Positions 28,001 through 35,211 of a stretch of 64,000 nucleotides of DNA are shown here, piece by piece; position 1 is the first letter of the stretch, and every line of letters starts with the position of its first letter. The position numbers and the translations under genes are program-made. The stretch covers positions 1-64,000 of the forward strand of contig JBBDLF010000040.1 of assembly GCA_040879025.1 (NCBI GenBank), read 5' to 3'. The notes beneath the pieces are model-generated. The model searched no databases. It was not told the origin of the DNA and was given only the letters and a program-made list of their open reading frames with translations. This stretch comes from JBBDLF01 sp040879025 (lineage in GTDB: Bacteria; Pseudomonadota; Gammaproteobacteria; Pseudomonadales; Pseudohongiellaceae).

Positions 28001-28513
28001 TTCTCCGGAATTGAGCAGATCGAGTGTGTTGCGTACGGCTTCCAGATAACAGTCGTCCACATCCTCTGATATCTGCGGCGCGCCGCCCAGCGTTGAAAGC
28101 AACGGCAATTGCGAGGCCAGGTAGAGACAAAAACTGTCTATTGTCTGTATGCGAAGACGCCCGGGGTTTTCCAACAGCCGCCACCCCCGCTGGTCGTTAT
28201 GGCGTAACACGGCCTGTGACACCTGGTGCCTGGTTCGTTCAAGAGGTGAAGTAAAATCGGCCTCCTTGAGGTCTGAGTTTCGAGCCGCCCATTCCAGGTT
28301 GCCGAGAATTCTCGACACCATTTCGCTCGCTGCCTTGCGGGTGAATGTAATGGCCAGCACTTCTTCCGGTTCGTCCACCATCGCCAGCAGCCGCAGAAAG
28401 CGCAGGCTTAGCAGTTCGGTTTTGCCGGAACCGGCCGGAGCCTGCACGGCACAGGAAATGGCGGTATCGAGCGCCAGTTCACGGCTCGCGGCATCAACGA
28501 CAGTCGAGTTCAT
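25067..28513 (-). CDS. AddA-like UvrD-type helicase-nuclease
   Basis: This 1148-residue UvrD/Rep-superfamily helicase carries a C-terminal RecB-family nuclease domain. Walker A (APAGSGKTELL) is at about residues 25-35, and motifs ITFTRKAASEM, LVDEFQDTS, STNFRSN and MTIHKAKGLEFDHVI follow in order. The C-terminal WIIDYKSAS near residue 1078 is the PD-(D/E)XK active-site motif. With the upstream AddB-like gene it should resect double-strand breaks for RecA, replacing RecBCD. The ATG at 28513 overlaps the preceding stop (ATGA), which fixes the start. Confidence 0.9.
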   Translation of the reverse strand: MNSTVVDAASRELALDTAISCAVQAPAGSGKTELLSLRFLRLLAMVDEPEEVLAITFTRKAASEMVSRILGNLEWAARNSDLKEADFTSPLERTRHQVSQAVLRHNDQRGWRLLENPGRLRIQTIDSFCLYLASQLPLLSTLGGAPQISEDVDDCYLEAVRNTLDLLNSGEPVAELIGNLLLHLDNDTQRVESMLLNLLARRDQWLGYIIEVGSNPDAAKRSLQLNLTEFVDEKLAQLAECLQSVENELCKLLRFAAGNLSRSGKVSSLTDCLDLRELPPATSDHLPQWLGVAELLTVKSQTGYRKAVNVNTGFPPGSNAEEKATSAEYKALFASLSDTLANEPGLLDQLMMVRRLPLTGFDNEQWTLLTALTDILPTLTAQLSLSFSRHGLVDYSCVSEAAIDALGDDEHPTDLALALDHRISHVLVDEFQDTSNIQNLLLKRLTEGWQPDDGRTLFIVGDGMQSCYGFRNANVGLFIAARQRGLGQTSLTSVDLSTNFRSNAGVVNWVNQIFADAFPEEMDISRGAISYTPATAFSKNDPEAPVRTCLILHEAGALESAREKEAGIVAQTITRLQENNRDQSIAVLVRARRHLEHIIPALHNAGINWQATDIDRLASVPLIQDLLNLTSALAHPGDRLAWLAILRAPWCGLLIPDLHVVAKHAVESSLWSTLQQQAALDALSEDGRQRVEGVLPVLRYGMVYRYRRPWREVIEACWHLLRGPSIAEHARLMECADCFFDLLEGAERSAETLNLARLRHHLQKAFVPGSTTDEGNPVQIMTIHKAKGLEFDHVILPGLSRKGTSDPKSLLLWHEYLNGNGDPRLLLATRAATGNDEDPLYNFLRFERGCKSRLENTRLMYIAVTRARETATLLATLEQKEKESEPAPPEASLLATIWNPLQQLQENIDWCEAGSGDPSSVETTAQSPMQLRRLTTALTLTPSERDLTAVVNTDVAVASGIQDSKPDPMHSEVGNLIHRCLQSYVTFGPETINEAGLRRLRNRWSAQLREFADRDETDKLVEYIESSVLTTTADAELAWVFDNRFEDSRCELELGRISEGRLRVWRLDRSFIDNDNVRWIIDYKSASRPSHQTEEEFVTEQCEKYRGQLTGYRRVFRELPGEKGRKIKTALLFTSLPRLVEVNTDKVF

Positions 28514-31227
28514 GGCAGCTCTCCATCCGCATCGCCGGCGGCCACCGTTTCCCCGATGCGGCATAAGGGCTGCAGCCCGCAGTACCGACAGGTATGTGGG
28601 GGGTTCAGGGGATTGACGCGGACACTGCCGCTGATAAATTCTCCGGCGATCTGTTCAACGACACGAGGCCAGCTCTGCGCCAGTTCATCCAGAGGAGCGG
28701 ATTGGCGCTTTATTTCCAGCCAGTTACCGCGGCCAGTTTCTGTGGCTACGCCAAGGTAGCCCGATTTTCGGGAATTGATCTGGGCAACGGCCACGGCATT
28801 CACTGGCTCTATTTCGTTCTGCACGATACTGGTGTAGTAAAGGGCAAGTTGTAAGTCCTCAGGCCTGTCTCCCTCCCACAGCAGCGGATTGACACTTGCT
28901 CCGGTCTTGTAATCAATCAGTACCAGCGAGCCATCCGCCAGCCGATCGATGCGATCGGCCATCAAACCAAGTTCCAGGTCGCCTTTTTTCCATGTCAGCC
29001 GCTTTTCGGTTTCCTCAACGACGAAATCGGGACGCTGCTCTTCCCGCACAATAAACTGTGTCAACAGAGCGTGCAGTCGCCGTCGCTCCAGTTCAGCAAA
29101 TCGGGGCGTCATGGTTTCGGGAAAATCCTTGCCGAGAGACGCCATGGCCACATCCAGGGCCTCCTGAATTCGCTGGTCGCGCTGAACATTTGACAATTCG
29201 ACGAGCGCCTGGCGGGTACGCAACCGCTGCCAGAAGGTTTCCAGCGCCAGGTGGATAGCGCTGCCCTTGGCCGCGGCGCCAAGTCCGGATTCGATTTCCG
29301 GCAGTTCCTCGGCCAGCAAGCGATGCTTCCCAAATCCGCGAAAGGGGCACAATGACTGATTGGTCAATAACCGGCTGCCGCCATGTGGTGATTCTCCGGC
29401 CTGAAGCGGGAAAACACTGACATCGCTGACAACTTCACACGTGGCTAACTCCGTCGCAGGGTGCTGTTCCGGCCGGGGCGGGGGAAGTTCAGCTTCAGGG
29501 AGTGTCTGTGTGAGTGCGCTGGGGCGCAGTTCGCGGTCGTCACTCAAGCGACGGTGACTGACCGTGAAGCTGTGCATGGTACCTTGCCGCATCAATTCAA
29601 AGTAACGACGGCTTTCGGCGAGTTTCAGGTCACCGTGACTTGAAGGCAACCCGTATTGTTTCTGTATATCATAGGGCAGCATGGGGTTGGGACTGGCCTT
29701 CGGCGGCCAGTTGTCGTCATCCATATCAAGTATCCACAGATGGTCGAAGCGCAGGCCGGCGGCTTCCTCGGGGCTCAGCAGGGTAATCGGACATGTCAGG
29801 GAAAATTTGCTGTCAAGAGAACGCTCAAGGCACAGTAGTTTCAGTCTGGCCAGTGCCGCGGACAAAGTCATTTTGCCGAGCAGAGAACCCGCGCGGCGAA
29901 ACCGGGCCAGCACGTCATTGAAAAGTTCATGGCAACCGGTTTCGGTCGTGGTCAACAGCGGGCCGGGCCAGCCCACTATTGCAAGTTGCTGCTCGAACAG
30001 ATCGCTCCACGTGCAGGCAGGCTGGCTTTTGCCTGATGAGGCTCGAGCACACTGTGAAAACTGTTGCAGACGCTCGCTCAAATGCGGGCAGAAGTATTTC
30101 TTTTCCTCCCGTGCCGCGAGCCGCCGAATTTCCGCGAGTCGGCAGACCGGTTCCGCGTATCGGCGCAGGTGCAAATCAAGATTCAGGCGGTTTTCCATCT
30201 CCCCCGGCTGCGATGGCAGATAGACCGAGCGCAACAAGTCGCACACCGCTGCCGTGGAGTGGACAGCCTGGTTCAGCGCGAGAATTGCGATGGCGGTAGT
30301 GCTTATCTCATGGTCAAGCAGTCCGGTGGTGCCCGAAAACTCGTTGCACACAGATTCTCTGTCAGCCAGGGTGATGGTGGCGGTACCATTCAGCGCACGT
30401 CGCAGTTTGCGTTGCAATAGTGCCGAGGTCGCAGGTCGGGTGGTAGTCACTATACCGATATGGCCGCCATCTTCCCTTTTTTCTTTGGCCCACTGCACAC
30501 AGGAATCCAGCTGCGCGTCCATGTCGGGCAGGGAGAACCGCAGGCTTTCGGGACTTGTCTCTGTCGGCGCTAACGTCACGGTATCCATTGCGCTCGCGCC
30601 GAACTTTTCCGTCATGACTTCAAGCAGTGCCTGATACAGCGGAGGAGGCTCAAAGAAATTTACCAGCAGGGCGTCCGTTTTGACGGTTACCCGGTCTTCG
30701 CGCAACGCGTCGAGCAGTTGCCGGGTCATGTCCACCAGGCTGATCAACTGATTGTCGCGGCAATAATTTTCAAATTGTCCTTTCCACTGGAGAAAGGCAC
30801 TGACGTCGATATTCCCGGCGTGGAAGCTCTGTTGTTCACGCAGCAGGTCGTCAAGGAACCATTGCCGCGTATACTGGTAAGCCTGGGAGGCCAGCCGGGC
30901 GGTTTGTACCGGATTCAGAAGCGGACAGGTATCAAGAGAGGCCTCGACAAGGTTCAGCCAGACCAGGGCCTCCTTGTCAGGATCGAGCGGCAGCAGGTCA
31001 GAGAACGGCGCGATCCCCCTGTCGGCATGCTGCTCCCACAGGCCTCGAATCCAGACGTCAATTGCATGAATATCCGGTGTACGAAAACTGCCGGGTCCGG
31101 ACAGGGACATTGCCCAGGTCTGCAGAACGACATCGCGCGTTCTATGGTTCGGCACCAGGATCAACCGGTGTTCCGCGAGAGCTTGTCGCAGACCCGAGAG
31201 TTCAATTCGTGTTACTGGCGGTGGCAT
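28510..31227 (-). CDS. AddB-like PD-(D/E)XK nuclease, DNA repair protein
   Basis: This 905-residue protein resembles the 'probable DNA repair protein' group (TIGR03623), the AddB-like partner of an AddA-type helicase. No Walker A motif was seen near the N terminus. The C-terminal nuclease carries LVLIDYKTGAS near residue 770. Four cysteines (one at about residue 630 in LCPFRGFGKHRL, three as CRYCGLQPLC near 880) have the spacing of the iron-sulphur cluster of AddB. It overlaps mnmH by one base upstream and the AddA-like gene by four bases downstream. Confidence 0.87.
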   Translation of the reverse strand: MPPPVTRIELSGLRQALAEHRLILVPNHRTRDVVLQTWAMSLSGPGSFRTPDIHAIDVWIRGLWEQHADRGIAPFSDLLPLDPDKEALVWLNLVEASLDTCPLLNPVQTARLASQAYQYTRQWFLDDLLREQQSFHAGNIDVSAFLQWKGQFENYCRDNQLISLVDMTRQLLDALREDRVTVKTDALLVNFFEPPPLYQALLEVMTEKFGASAMDTVTLAPTETSPESLRFSLPDMDAQLDSCVQWAKEKREDGGHIGIVTTTRPATSALLQRKLRRALNGTATITLADRESVCNEFSGTTGLLDHEISTTAIAILALNQAVHSTAAVCDLLRSVYLPSQPGEMENRLNLDLHLRRYAEPVCRLAEIRRLAAREEKKYFCPHLSERLQQFSQCARASSGKSQPACTWSDLFEQQLAIVGWPGPLLTTTETGCHELFNDVLARFRRAGSLLGKMTLSAALARLKLLCLERSLDSKFSLTCPITLLSPEEAAGLRFDHLWILDMDDDNWPPKASPNPMLPYDIQKQYGLPSSHGDLKLAESRRYFELMRQGTMHSFTVSHRRLSDDRELRPSALTQTLPEAELPPPRPEQHPATELATCEVVSDVSVFPLQAGESPHGGSRLLTNQSLCPFRGFGKHRLLAEELPEIESGLGAAAKGSAIHLALETFWQRLRTRQALVELSNVQRDQRIQEALDVAMASLGKDFPETMTPRFAELERRRLHALLTQFIVREEQRPDFVVEETEKRLTWKKGDLELGLMADRIDRLADGSLVLIDYKTGASVNPLLWEGDRPEDLQLALYYTSIVQNEIEPVNAVAVAQINSRKSGYLGVATETGRGNWLEIKRQSAPLDELAQSWPRVVEQIAGEFISGSVRVNPLNPPHTCRYCGLQPLCRIGETVAAGDADGELP

Positions 31228-32417
31228 CAGTTCCTGCTGTCGGTTTCTGAGGGCGGACTGCCATCGGCATCGCCGCTACGATGATCGCGGTGGCAAGTAT
31301 AGTTGATCCTCGCGGCCCAACGCAGAAACTCTCCATGATTTCCGCGAAAAACAACGCGGTGAAGCTTGGTGTTGAGCTGATAATCGTACATCGGGTCGTA
31401 GTAGTGGCGCAGCAGCTTGTCAATCCAGACGAGGTGAGCGCGATTGTCATCGTGATTGATATGCCGCTCAAGCGCTGAGGTCATGTCACGATGAATTTCG
31501 GTGAATAGTTCGCCACCAAGTCGTTTGCGAATTTTGGCGAGGGCATCCAGTAGAAAGGACTGGAAATCCATTGTATAGGATTGCGGACGCGCTGCTTGCA
31601 GGTCGGCAAAATTGGCGGTGATGTAATCCTGCAAAATTCGTTCGGCGCGTTGCTCTAAACCTTCCTCAATGACCAGCAATGGCGCCTGCCGCATTTTCTG
31701 ATAGAGGCAGGGGGGCACCGACAGCGAACCCACGGCACGACTTTCATCTTCAATAAAAATCTTCCGGCAATGCTGGAAGGGCAGTTTGAGCGCCGCGATG
31801 GCGAGCCGGTTTTCAAAGTCGATCTGTGACGGTTGTGGCGTAACGCGCATGCCGAAAGCCGAGCCACGATGCACCGCCAGCCCTTCCAGATCCAGACTGG
31901 CAGGCAGATTTTCCAGCAGGACGGTCTTGCCACTGCCGGTCTTGCCGGCAACGATCAGAAAATCACACTGTTTGCAAAGTTCCTCGGTGGTGTCCATCAA
32001 AAATCGGCGCAGCGCCTTGTAGCCACCGGCAATACGTGGAAGCGGGTAGCCGCACTCCCGCAACCATTGCTGAACCAGCCGCGAACGCAGTCCTCCCCGA
32101 AAGCAGTACAGTAACCCCGCTGGATTTTCGCGGACAAACTGAACCCACCGCTCCACTCGTTGCCGCCGGATATCTCCGCAAACCAGTTCATGCCCGAGCG
32201 CGATCGCCGCTTCACGACCACGTTGTTTATAGCAGGTGCCGATACGCTCTCGCTCGCTGTCCTCCAGTAATGGGATATTCACGGCACCGGGAAAGGCGCC
32301 GCGCGTAAATTCGACGGGCGACCGCACATCCAGCAATGGGGTATCGCTGATGAAAAGTTTGCGAAAACATTCCGGCGCGACGATGGCGGTTCCAGCTTGG
32401 GAGTTCACGATAGGCAC
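31227..32417 (-). CDS. mnmH: tRNA 2-selenouridine synthase MnmH (SelU)
   Basis: MnmH exchanges sulphur for selenium (via geranylation) at the wobble uridine of tRNA-Lys, -Glu and -Gln. The 396-residue protein has an N-terminal rhodanese domain with catalytic Cys105 in YCFRGGLRS and a C-terminal P-loop domain (GKTGSGKT, about 158-165). The selenophosphate synthase gene selD, needed for the selenium reaction, is not in the window. The stop overlaps the AddB-like start by one base (TGATG), an unexpected but clear operon with repair genes. Confidence 0.93.
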   Translation of the reverse strand: MPIVNSQAGTAIVAPECFRKLFISDTPLLDVRSPVEFTRGAFPGAVNIPLLEDSERERIGTCYKQRGREAAIALGHELVCGDIRRQRVERWVQFVRENPAGLLYCFRGGLRSRLVQQWLRECGYPLPRIAGGYKALRRFLMDTTEELCKQCDFLIVAGKTGSGKTVLLENLPASLDLEGLAVHRGSAFGMRVTPQPSQIDFENRLAIAALKLPFQHCRKIFIEDESRAVGSLSVPPCLYQKMRQAPLLVIEEGLEQRAERILQDYITANFADLQAARPQSYTMDFQSFLLDALAKIRKRLGGELFTEIHRDMTSALERHINHDDNRAHLVWIDKLLRHYYDPMYDYQLNTKLHRVVFRGNHGEFLRWAARINYTCHRDHRSGDADGSPPSETDSRN

Positions 32418-32497
32418 GGCTCAACTTGGATACTGGGTAGCGGCAGATTATCATAGGAGGTGCTCGGCAAGTAACATTCACCGGAGAACGCAGTCAG

Positions 32498-33097
32498 ATG
32501 CAGGATAAACGTAACGCTGTCGCTTCGCTCGACCCCTACAGCCTGACCCGACATGTCTCGGACACCGGCCCCGCTCCGGTGCATTTGTGGAATCCGCCTT
32601 TCTGCGGCGATATGGACATGCGCATTGCCGCGGATGGCGTCTGGTACCATGAAGGACGACCAATTCGGCGCCAGGCGATGGTGCGGCTCTTTTCGTCCAT
32701 ACTGAAACGCGAAGACGATGAATACTTTCTGGTAACACCGGTGGAGAAGGTGCGTATTCAGGTTGAAGACTGCCCTTTTGTCGCCGTGCTGATGGATGTA
32801 GAAAAGAAGGGAAAGGGAAAACCAGAGAGGGAGCGAAGACGCGCGCGGCAGCGCCTGGTTTTCACCCTCAACACCGGGGAGCAGATCAGCGCCGACGCCA
32901 ATCATCCCATCGAAGTGACAACCGCTGTTGACGGGCAACCTCATCCAACCCTCCATGTACGCAACCAGCTCAGGGCATTACTGGGTCGAAATGTGTTTTA
33001 TGCCCTGGTGGAAATGGCCGAAGTGCAGGAGGTCGACGGTCGAACCGTCAGCGGTGTGCGCAGCGAGGGATGTTTTTTTGAGCTTGGGAACCTCTGA
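32498..33097 (+). CDS. DUF1285 family protein
   Basis: This is a 199-residue DUF1285 protein. The conserved block starts at LWNPPFCGDMDMRI and continues with DGVWYHEGRPI, LFSSILKREDDEYFLVTPVEK and HPTLHVRNQLRALL. It has no membrane segment or signal peptide, so it is cytoplasmic. The family is common in Proteobacteria but has no established function. It is divergent from mnmH across 80 bases and stands 271 bases before etfB. Confidence 0.85.
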   Translation: MQDKRNAVASLDPYSLTRHVSDTGPAPVHLWNPPFCGDMDMRIAADGVWYHEGRPIRRQAMVRLFSSILKREDDEYFLVTPVEKVRIQVEDCPFVAVLMDVEKKGKGKPERERRRARQRLVFTLNTGEQISADANHPIEVTTAVDGQPHPTLHVRNQLRALLGRNVFYALVEMAEVQEVDGRTVSGVRSEGCFFELGNL

Positions 33098-33227
33098 ACA
33101 ACTTGATGGCCGCTCTGCGCGGTCTGGCGCAGGCTCCCCGGCGTGACCCGATGACTGATGTGAAGAAGGGCTTGGTCTCGCTACCCTGCATAACCGGCCC
33201 TGTTCCATTTCCTGATCCCCGTGCTTA

Positions 33228-33256
33228 TTGACCTCGATGGGCAAAAACGGCATCAT
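33228..33256 (+). promoter_or_regulatory. Possible etfBA promoter
   Basis: TTGACC (33228-33233) is followed after 17 bases by CATCAT (33251-33256), a good -35 with a weak -10. Downstream, a 12-base direct repeat TTGGGGTTCAGA (33269-33280 and 33282-33293) lies within the leader. No other gene is visible in the 271-base gap before etfB. Confidence 0.35.
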
Positions 33257-33368
33257 TAGCCCCCTTTTTTGGGGTTCAGATTTGGGGTTCAGAGTTCAAG
33301 ACTGTTCGGGCCGGGCGCCCGTTTCAGCTGACGGTAGATCAATCCTATAGACAGGTACCCGGGGGTCC

Positions 33369-34118
33369 ATGAAAATTCTTGTGGCAGTGAAGCGTGTTGT
33401 TGATGCGAATGTCAAAATCAGAGTCAAGCCGGACGGTAGCGGGATCGATCTGACAAATGCAAAAATGGCAATCAACCCCTTCTGCGAAATCGCCGTGGAA
33501 GAAGCCATTCGGATCAAGGAGAAAGGCCAGGCAGACGAGGTGGTAGTGGTCTCGATCGGACCTGTCGCCTGTCAGGAACAGATCCGCACGGCGCTGGCGC
33601 TGGGAGCCGACCGCGGTATTCTCGTGGAAACGGAAGCCGACATACAGCCACTGGCAGTCGCTAAAATTCTGCAGGCAATACAGGAAAAAGAGCAGGCGGA
33701 GATTGTGCTGCTGGGCAAGCAATCCATCGACGGTGACAACAACCAGGTGGGTCAGATGCTGGCCGCGCTGACCGGTCGTCCCCAGGGCACTTTTGCCGCC
33801 ACTGTCGAAATCGAAGGTGATCGGGTCAAAGTGACACGGGAAGTTGATGGCGGAGAGCAAACCGTGGACCTTCAGCTTCCGGCGGTTATCACCACGGATC
33901 TGCGTCTCAATGAGCCACGGTACGCTTCTTTGCCCAATATCATGAAGGCAAAGAAAAAGCCTATCGACAACATCAAACCCGAAGACCTGGGAGTGGATAT
34001 CACGCCCCGCTATCACGTTCTCAGCATCGAGCCCCCCGCGGCGAGATCGGCCGGCGTCAAAGTGGAATCAGTCGACGAACTGATCCGAAAACTCAAGTCT
34101 GAGGCAAAAGTTATATAA
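33369..34118 (+). CDS. etfB: Electron transfer flavoprotein, beta subunit
   Basis: EtfB binds AMP and forms the ETF heterodimer with EtfA, which carries electrons from acyl-CoA and other dehydrogenases to ETF-ubiquinone oxidoreductase. The 249-residue protein begins MKILVAVKRVVDANVKIRV and contains NPFCEIAVEEAIRIKEKG, LGKQSIDGDNNQVGQMLAAL and the C-terminal ETF signature from VTREVDGGEQTV to RLNEPRYASLPNIMKAKKKP. etfA follows after 76 bases. Confidence 0.96.
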   Translation: MKILVAVKRVVDANVKIRVKPDGSGIDLTNAKMAINPFCEIAVEEAIRIKEKGQADEVVVVSIGPVACQEQIRTALALGADRGILVETEADIQPLAVAKILQAIQEKEQAEIVLLGKQSIDGDNNQVGQMLAALTGRPQGTFAATVEIEGDRVKVTREVDGGEQTVDLQLPAVITTDLRLNEPRYASLPNIMKAKKKPIDNIKPEDLGVDITPRYHVLSIEPPAARSAGVKVESVDELIRKLKSEAKVI

Positions 34119-34194
34119 GAGTTGCCACTGGTCACAAGCCCAGGGCGCCCTCCGGGCCTCTAAAATGAGGCGAATCCATGGGACAGGACACTAG

Positions 34195-35124
34195 ATGAAC
34201 CTTCTGGTAATTGCAGAGCACGATAACGACGAGCTCAAATCAGCCACGCTGAATACGATCAGCGCGGCGGGAAAGCTGACTGACCAGGTGACGGTACTGG
34301 TCGCCGGTGAAGGCTGTCACAATGTGGCGGACAGTGTGGCGTGCGTGGCTGGTGTAAACCGGGTTCTGGTAGCTGACCACGCCGCTTTTAAACACCAACT
34401 GGCGGAAAACGTGGCTCCGCTGGTTGTGCAACTCCATGGTGACTATACCCATATTCTGGCTCCGGCGACCACCACCGGCAAGAATCTGATGCCTCGGGTG
34501 GCGGCATTGCTGGACGTGGCGCAGATTTCCGACATTATGGAAGTGAAATCAGAAGACACTTTTGTGCGTCCGATTTATGCCGGCAATGCGCTGGCGACAG
34601 TACAGTCCTCGGACAAGATCAAGATAATGACGGTACGCAGCACCGCATTTGACCCTGCCGCCGAAACCGGTGGCAATGCCAGTGTGGAAAGCTGTGATTT
34701 CAGCGAGTCCCAGGACCTGTCCCGCTTTGTCAGCGAGCAGCTCTCCTCGTCAGAACGGCCTGAGCTGACCGCCGCGCGCATTATTATTTCCGGTGGGCGT
34801 GGCATGCAAAATGGTGAAAATTTTGTTCTGCTGGAAAAAGTGGCGGACAAGCTTGGTGCGGCCATCGGCGCATCGCGGGCCGCGGTGGATGCCGGATTCG
34901 TTCCGAATGACATGCAGGTGGGACAAACGGGCAAGATTGTCGCCCCGGAATTGTATATCGCCGTGGGAATTTCCGGTGCCATACAGCACCTGGCGGGAAT
35001 GAAAGACAGCAAGCTTATTGTCGCCATCAACAAGGATGAAGAAGCACCCATATTCCAGATTGCTGATTACGGATTGGTAGCGGACCTGTTCAAGGCGTTG
35101 CCGGAACTGGCGGAAAAGCTTTAG
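34195..35124 (+). CDS. etfA: Electron transfer flavoprotein, alpha subunit
   Basis: EtfA is the FAD-binding ETF subunit. The 309-residue protein has the N-terminal alpha/beta domain and the C-terminal FAD domain with GGRGM, GASRAAVDAGFVP, QVGQTGKIVAPELYIAVGIS and GAIQHLAGM. It is the second gene of etfBA. The ETF-ubiquinone oxidoreductase gene is not in the window. Confidence 0.96.
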   Translation: MNLLVIAEHDNDELKSATLNTISAAGKLTDQVTVLVAGEGCHNVADSVACVAGVNRVLVADHAAFKHQLAENVAPLVVQLHGDYTHILAPATTTGKNLMPRVAALLDVAQISDIMEVKSEDTFVRPIYAGNALATVQSSDKIKIMTVRSTAFDPAAETGGNASVESCDFSESQDLSRFVSEQLSSSERPELTAARIIISGGRGMQNGENFVLLEKVADKLGAAIGASRAAVDAGFVPNDMQVGQTGKIVAPELYIAVGISGAIQHLAGMKDSKLIVAINKDEEAPIFQIADYGLVADLFKALPELAEKL

Positions 35125-35175
35125 GTTCGTCAGGTTCCTTAGGTTCCTTCCCTGGCCCGGCGCATCACAACGAAT

Positions 35176-35201
35176 CCCGCCAGACCGTTCGATCTGGCGG
35201 G
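35176..35201. terminator. Hairpin between etfA and rne
   Basis: CCCGCCAGA (35176-35184) and TCTGGCGGG (35193-35201) form a perfect 9-base-pair stem with an 8-base loop. It lies between the converging etfA and rne genes. The downstream sequence on the plus strand is only moderately T-rich (ATGACTTTTATC), and on the minus strand there is no T-run, so termination is stronger for etfA. Confidence 0.65.
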
Positions 35202-35211
35202 ATGACTTTTA

